A stretch of 17,784 bases of DNA, taken from NCBI GenBank assembly GCA_964475115.1, contig CAYYVJ010000041.1, positions 1-17,784 on the forward strand, in the 5' to 3' direction. Positions within the stretch are counted from its first letter, which is position 1. Every line of letters starts with the position of its first letter. A program made the position numbers and the translations under genes. Source of the stretch: CAYYVJ01 sp964475115. GTDB lineage: Bacteria; Bacillota; Clostridia; Lachnospirales; Lachnospiraceae. Positions 14,914 to 17,784 of this stretch are shown piece after piece. The notes beneath the pieces are model-generated. The model saw only the letters and a list, made by a program, of their open reading frames with translations, was not told the origin of the DNA and made no database searches.

Positions 14914-16245
14914 TTGATTTTAATTATAAATGAAATAATGAAATATCTGATGATTCTATTAGTGACCGTATATACATTTCGATCATTTACTTATTTTTCC
15001 CTTAAAACAGAAATGAAAAAGAACAAATCTAGTTTGAGGCAAAACATAGGTATGTTTCTTTTTCACTTTATTGCATATTTAATTAGTTATCTTACGACAA
15101 AGGATAAAACCTTGATTCTGTTTTATGGATGTCAGGTCATGTTCTTTGTTATTGTATTGATTTTCTATCGCTTTGCATACGCAAAAGCATCTAGAATTTT
15201 AACAAGTCATATGTGTATCTTGTTATCACTTGGTTTTCTAATGTTGAGTAGATTATCCTATAAGTTAGCCCTCAAGCAATTTACGATAGCAATTGTAGGA
15301 ACTATTTTTTCTTGGATTATTCCTTTTATCATGTTAAAAATGAAATCTCTTCGAAAAATGGTATGGGTTTATGGAATTGTTGGTATCCTTATGCTTTTGA
15401 GCGTGATGCTTTTTGGTGATACTAGCTATGGTGCGAAACTATCTATATCGCTTATGGGATTTTCCTTTCAGCCATCTGAATTTATTAAAATTATTTATGT
15501 GTTTTTCCTTGCAGCGATATTTGAGCATAGGACAGATTTTAAGCAAGTTTTTAAAGCCAGTATTATGGCAGCTATACATGTATTAATACTAGTCTTGTCT
15601 AAGGATTTAGGTGGAGCATTAATTTTCTTTGTAATCTACGTTATTATGCTCTTTGTTGCAACGAAGAAGCCGATTTACTTAATTGGTGGTTTACTAGGTG
15701 GAAGTGGATGTGCCATGGTTGCTTACAAACTATTCGAACATGTTCAAACTAGAGTAACTGCATGGATAAATCCTTGGTCTGTAATCGATACAAAAGGTTA
15801 TCAAATAGCACAATCTTTATTTGCTATTGGAACTGGAGGTTGGTTTGGATTGGGCTTATATAAAGGTATGCCATATAAAATACCGGTTGTAGAACAAGAT
15901 TTTATTTTTTCAGCAATAGCAGAAGAATTGGGTGGGATTATTGCAATCTGTGTAATTCTTATTTGCTTAAGCTGTATTCTTTTGTTTTTTAATATTGGGA
16001 TGCAAAGTAAGAATAATTTTTACCGTTTAATGGCTATGGGACTAGGAACTACTTATGGTTTTCAAATATTTTTAACAATTGGTGGAGCTATAAAAATGAT
16101 TCCTTCTACTGGAGTTACATTGCCCTTAATAAGTTATGGTGGAAGCTCTCTGTTAAGTACTTTGTTCATGTTTGCTATTATTCAAGGTCTTTATATTATT
16201 AAGCAGGAAGAAGGTGAAAAACATGAATCAAAAGAAGAAAGATAA
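14914..16245 (+). CDS. FtsW/RodA/SpoVE family peptidoglycan glycosyltransferase
   Basis: A 443-residue SEDS protein with about ten membrane helices. Family motifs are present: FQPSEFIKI (185-193), SKDLGGALIFF with the likely catalytic D231, PVVEQDFIFSAIAEELG (324-340), and LISYGGSSLLSTLFMF near the C-terminus. SEDS proteins polymerise lipid II into glycan strands together with a class B penicillin-binding protein, which is encoded next. Whether it is the division (FtsW), elongation (RodA) or sporulation (SpoVE) paralogue cannot be decided from sequence by eye. The N-terminal part (about 1-95) has extra helices, as in other clostridial members. The TTG start at 14914 follows AGGTGA at the previous gene's stop; the ATG at 14938 is the alternative. 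It overlaps the next gene by 23 bases. Confidence 0.9.
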   Translation: MILIINEIMKYLMILLVTVYTFRSFTYFSLKTEMKKNKSSLRQNIGMFLFHFIAYLISYLTTKDKTLILFYGCQVMFFVIVLIFYRFAYAKASRILTSHMCILLSLGFLMLSRLSYKLALKQFTIAIVGTIFSWIIPFIMLKMKSLRKMVWVYGIVGILMLLSVMLFGDTSYGAKLSISLMGFSFQPSEFIKIIYVFFLAAIFEHRTDFKQVFKASIMAAIHVLILVLSKDLGGALIFFVIYVIMLFVATKKPIYLIGGLLGGSGCAMVAYKLFEHVQTRVTAWINPWSVIDTKGYQIAQSLFAIGTGGWFGLGLYKGMPYKIPVVEQDFIFSAIAEELGGIIAICVILICLSCILLFFNIGMQSKNNFYRLMAMGLGTTYGFQIFLTIGGAIKMIPSTGVTLPLISYGGSSLLSTLFMFAIIQGLYIIKQEEGEKHESKEER

Positions 16246-17659
16246 AAAATCTTCTAAATCAGAAAGTAGTCAGGAATTAAATGTCATTATGTATATATTT
16301 TGTGGCTTGTTTTTATTATTAGGTGGATTTTTCTCTTATTTTCTATTTTTCGAAAGTAAGGCTGTTATAAACAATCCATATAATACAAGACAAGAAAATT
16401 TTGCAAAGGAAGTAATTAGAGGACCTATCATTAGTAATAAGAATGAGATTTTAGCCGAGACCATAGTATCGGAAGGAAAAGAAATTAGATATTATCCATA
16501 TGGAAGATTATTTTCCCACGTGGTTGGCTATGCCGATTATGGAAAATCGGGAATGGAACAATTGACTAATTTTCAACTTCTTTCTTCTAATATCTCGCTA
16601 GTTGAGAAGATGGTTCATGATTTTTCGGGAATTAAAGATGATGGTAATAAAGTAATTACTACTTTAGATTTAGAATTACAAGAAGTAGCATATGAGGCAT
16701 TAGGAAATAAAGAAGGTGCTGTTGTTGCCATTGATCCGAGTACAGGAAAGATACTTGCAATGGTATCTAAACCAGACTTTGATCCAAATAAAATCGCTAC
16801 TATTTTATCTGAAACAGATACAGAAAATGCAGAAGAAACTTTTTTACTAAATAGGGCAACGCAAGGATTGTATCCTCCTGGATCAACCTTTAAAATGATA
16901 ACTGCTTTAGAGTATATTCGTGAGCATCCGGATTCTTATAAAGATTTTTTATATACTTGTGACGGCGTTCTAGAAGCGGGAGATTATAATATCCGTTGCT
17001 ATAATGGGAAAGCACATGGAGAAGTAGATATAAAAGAAGCATTTGCCAAATCTTGCAATGGTGCTTTTACAAGCATGGGCTTATCCCTTGATTTGGATTC
17101 TTTCAAACATTTATCTGATACATTGCTTTTTAATAAAGACCTTCCTTTATCCATTCCATATAAAAAAAGTTCCTTTATTTTAAGAAATGGTGATTCGGAT
17201 TGGGAAGTACTACAATCCAGTATTGGTCAAGGTAAAACTATGATGTCGCCTATTCACAATGCACTTCTTGCAGCAACAATTGCAAACAATGGAACATTAA
17301 TGAAACCTTATTTCGTTGATCGAATAGAAAATTATCATGGTGATTTAATAGAAAAATATTTACCTGAAACAGTTGCACAACTTATGAGTGTAGAGGAAAC
17401 TCTAATATTAACAGAGTATATGGAGGCTGTTATAGAAGAAGGTACTGCTTATGGTTTGAAAGGTGCAAAATATACGGCAGCTGGAAAAACTGGGACGGCA
17501 GAACATAGCCAAAATGGAAGTCCACATGCATGGTTTATTGGTTTTGCTCCTGCAAGTAATCCGAGGATAGCAATTAGTATTGTTGTAGAAAATTCAGGCA
17601 CAGGGAGTGAATACGCAGTCCCGATTGCTAAAAAAGTGATGGATGCATATTTAAATTAA
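16223..17659 (+). CDS. Class B penicillin-binding protein (PbpA-like D,D-transpeptidase)
   Basis: A 478-residue membrane-anchored transpeptidase: short Lys/Ser-rich cytoplasmic tail (1-19), one membrane helix (about 21-44), a compact N-terminal region (NPYNTRQEN, then VIRGPIISNKNEILAET), and a C-terminal penicillin-binding domain. Active-site motifs are complete: S221-TFK (serine nucleophile), S277-CN and K422-TG. NPYN-R followed by RG-I and the total length near 480 match the PbpA type seen beside rodA in actinobacteria, rather than the larger PBP2/PBP3 forms. It cross-links strands made by the SEDS protein encoded just upstream; the 23-base overlap supports coupled translation. I chose the ATG at 16223 with GAAGGTG upstream; a longer in-frame start at 16172 lies within the SEDS gene and would place extra hydrophobic residues before the tail. 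Confidence 0.92.
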   Translation: MNQKKKDKKSSKSESSQELNVIMYIFCGLFLLLGGFFSYFLFFESKAVINNPYNTRQENFAKEVIRGPIISNKNEILAETIVSEGKEIRYYPYGRLFSHVVGYADYGKSGMEQLTNFQLLSSNISLVEKMVHDFSGIKDDGNKVITTLDLELQEVAYEALGNKEGAVVAIDPSTGKILAMVSKPDFDPNKIATILSETDTENAEETFLLNRATQGLYPPGSTFKMITALEYIREHPDSYKDFLYTCDGVLEAGDYNIRCYNGKAHGEVDIKEAFAKSCNGAFTSMGLSLDLDSFKHLSDTLLFNKDLPLSIPYKKSSFILRNGDSDWEVLQSSIGQGKTMMSPIHNALLAATIANNGTLMKPYFVDRIENYHGDLIEKYLPETVAQLMSVEETLILTEYMEAVIEEGTAYGLKGAKYTAAGKTGTAEHSQNGSPHAWFIGFAPASNPRIAISIVVENSGTGSEYAVPIAKKVMDAYLN

Positions 17660-17673
17660 TATGGACTTTTTCC

Positions 17674-17702
17674 TTGATTATAATGAGAAAAAGATGTATA
17701 CT
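17674..17702 (+). promoter_or_regulatory. Promoter of the downstream Nudix-like gene
   Basis: TTGATT (17674-17679), a 17-base spacer and TATACT (17697-17702). A perfect TATAAT at 17679-17684 overlaps the -35 but has no good -35 of its own. The leader to the next ATG would be about 40 bases. Confidence 0.55.
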
Positions 17703-17746
17703 GTGAACAGTCATAGATGACACACCAACTGACAGGAGGGATTGCA

Positions 17747-17784
17747 ATGATAGAAGCAACGAGCTGTGGCGGTGTGGTTATTTT
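17747..17784 (+). CDS. Start of a probable Nudix hydrolase, 3'-truncated
   Basis: Only 12 full codons are present (MIEATSCGGVVI), preceded by AGGAGGG eight bases upstream of the ATG. The A-x-SCGGVVI opening is typical of the first strand of Nudix hydrolases (bis(5'-nucleosyl)-tetraphosphatase or MutT-like) in clostridia. The Nudix box lies outside the window, so this is a recognition from the first strand only. A good ribosome binding site and an upstream promoter support a real gene start. Confidence 0.5.
   Translation, partial: MIEATSCGGVVI

Noticed and set aside
16172..16222. Longer N-terminus for the penicillin-binding protein
   Set aside because: It reads through SEDS coding sequence out of frame and lacks a good ribosome binding site; the ATG at 16223 has GAAGGTG upstream and gives a normal tail-plus-anchor layout.
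17666..17693. Inverted repeat CTTTTTC/GAAAAAG after the penicillin-binding protein gene as a terminator
   Set aside because: Only 7 weak pairs around a 14-base loop, no T-run after the right arm, and it overlaps a better-supported promoter.

Overview
This is a low-G+C (about one third by eye) clostridial chromosome segment, most like Lachnospiraceae. The evidence is the AGGAGG-type ribosome binding sites, the TTGACA/TATAAT-type promoters, a four-domain ribosomal protein S1 downstream of ispH, the gene order HI0933-like flavoprotein - cmk - ispH - rpsA, and a large U32 protein. No phage, insertion sequence, CRISPR array, rRNA or tRNA was seen. The window reads as a core chromosomal backbone, not a mobile island.

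Layout. (1) About 1-3270, plus strand: an operon for a soluble biotin-dependent transcarboxylase. It holds an acyl-CoA carboxyltransferase (12S-like, 5' end outside the window), a very small OadG-like protein, a free biotin carrier (1.3S-like) and a pyruvate/oxaloacetate carboxyltransferase (5S-like). It ends at a strong hairpin terminator. No membrane decarboxylase beta subunit is visible, so the complex probably moves CO2 between an acyl-CoA and pyruvate rather than pumping sodium. (2) About 3440-9040, plus strand: an RpiR-type regulator, an HI0933/YhiN-type flavoprotein, cmk, ispH, rpsA and a lone cheR, with short gaps or overlaps. ispH and rpsA overlap by 20 bases in different frames. (3) 9140-10264, minus strand: a YprB-like DEDD exonuclease-fold protein. 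It converges on cheR across an inverted repeat and diverges from ruvA. The 189-base divergent region has two well-formed promoters back to back and a 16-base tandem repeat. (4) 10454-12577, plus strand: ruvA-ruvB, then zapA with its own promoter and a 5' leader hairpin, ending at a clear terminator. (5) 12707-17659, plus strand: a U32 protein with probable Fe-S cysteines, an FtsW/RodA/SpoVE-type glycosyltransferase and a class B penicillin-binding protein, tightly coupled. (6) After 17660: a promoter and the first codons of a probable Nudix hydrolase running off the end.

How the genes work together. Region 1 is central carbon metabolism (oxaloacetate/pyruvate and acyl-CoA exchange). Region 2 combines nucleotide metabolism, isoprenoid precursor synthesis and translation. 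Regions 4 and 5 cover recombination, division-ring assembly, RNA modification (inferred) and septal or sidewall peptidoglycan polymerisation with its partner transpeptidase. I found no clear novel defence or mobile system. The points most worth a second look are the pump-less transcarboxylase with its divergent 12S active-site motifs and soluble OadG-like stub, the divergent yprB-like/ruvA promoter with tandem repeats, the ispH/rpsA overlap, and the orphan cheR behind rpsA.
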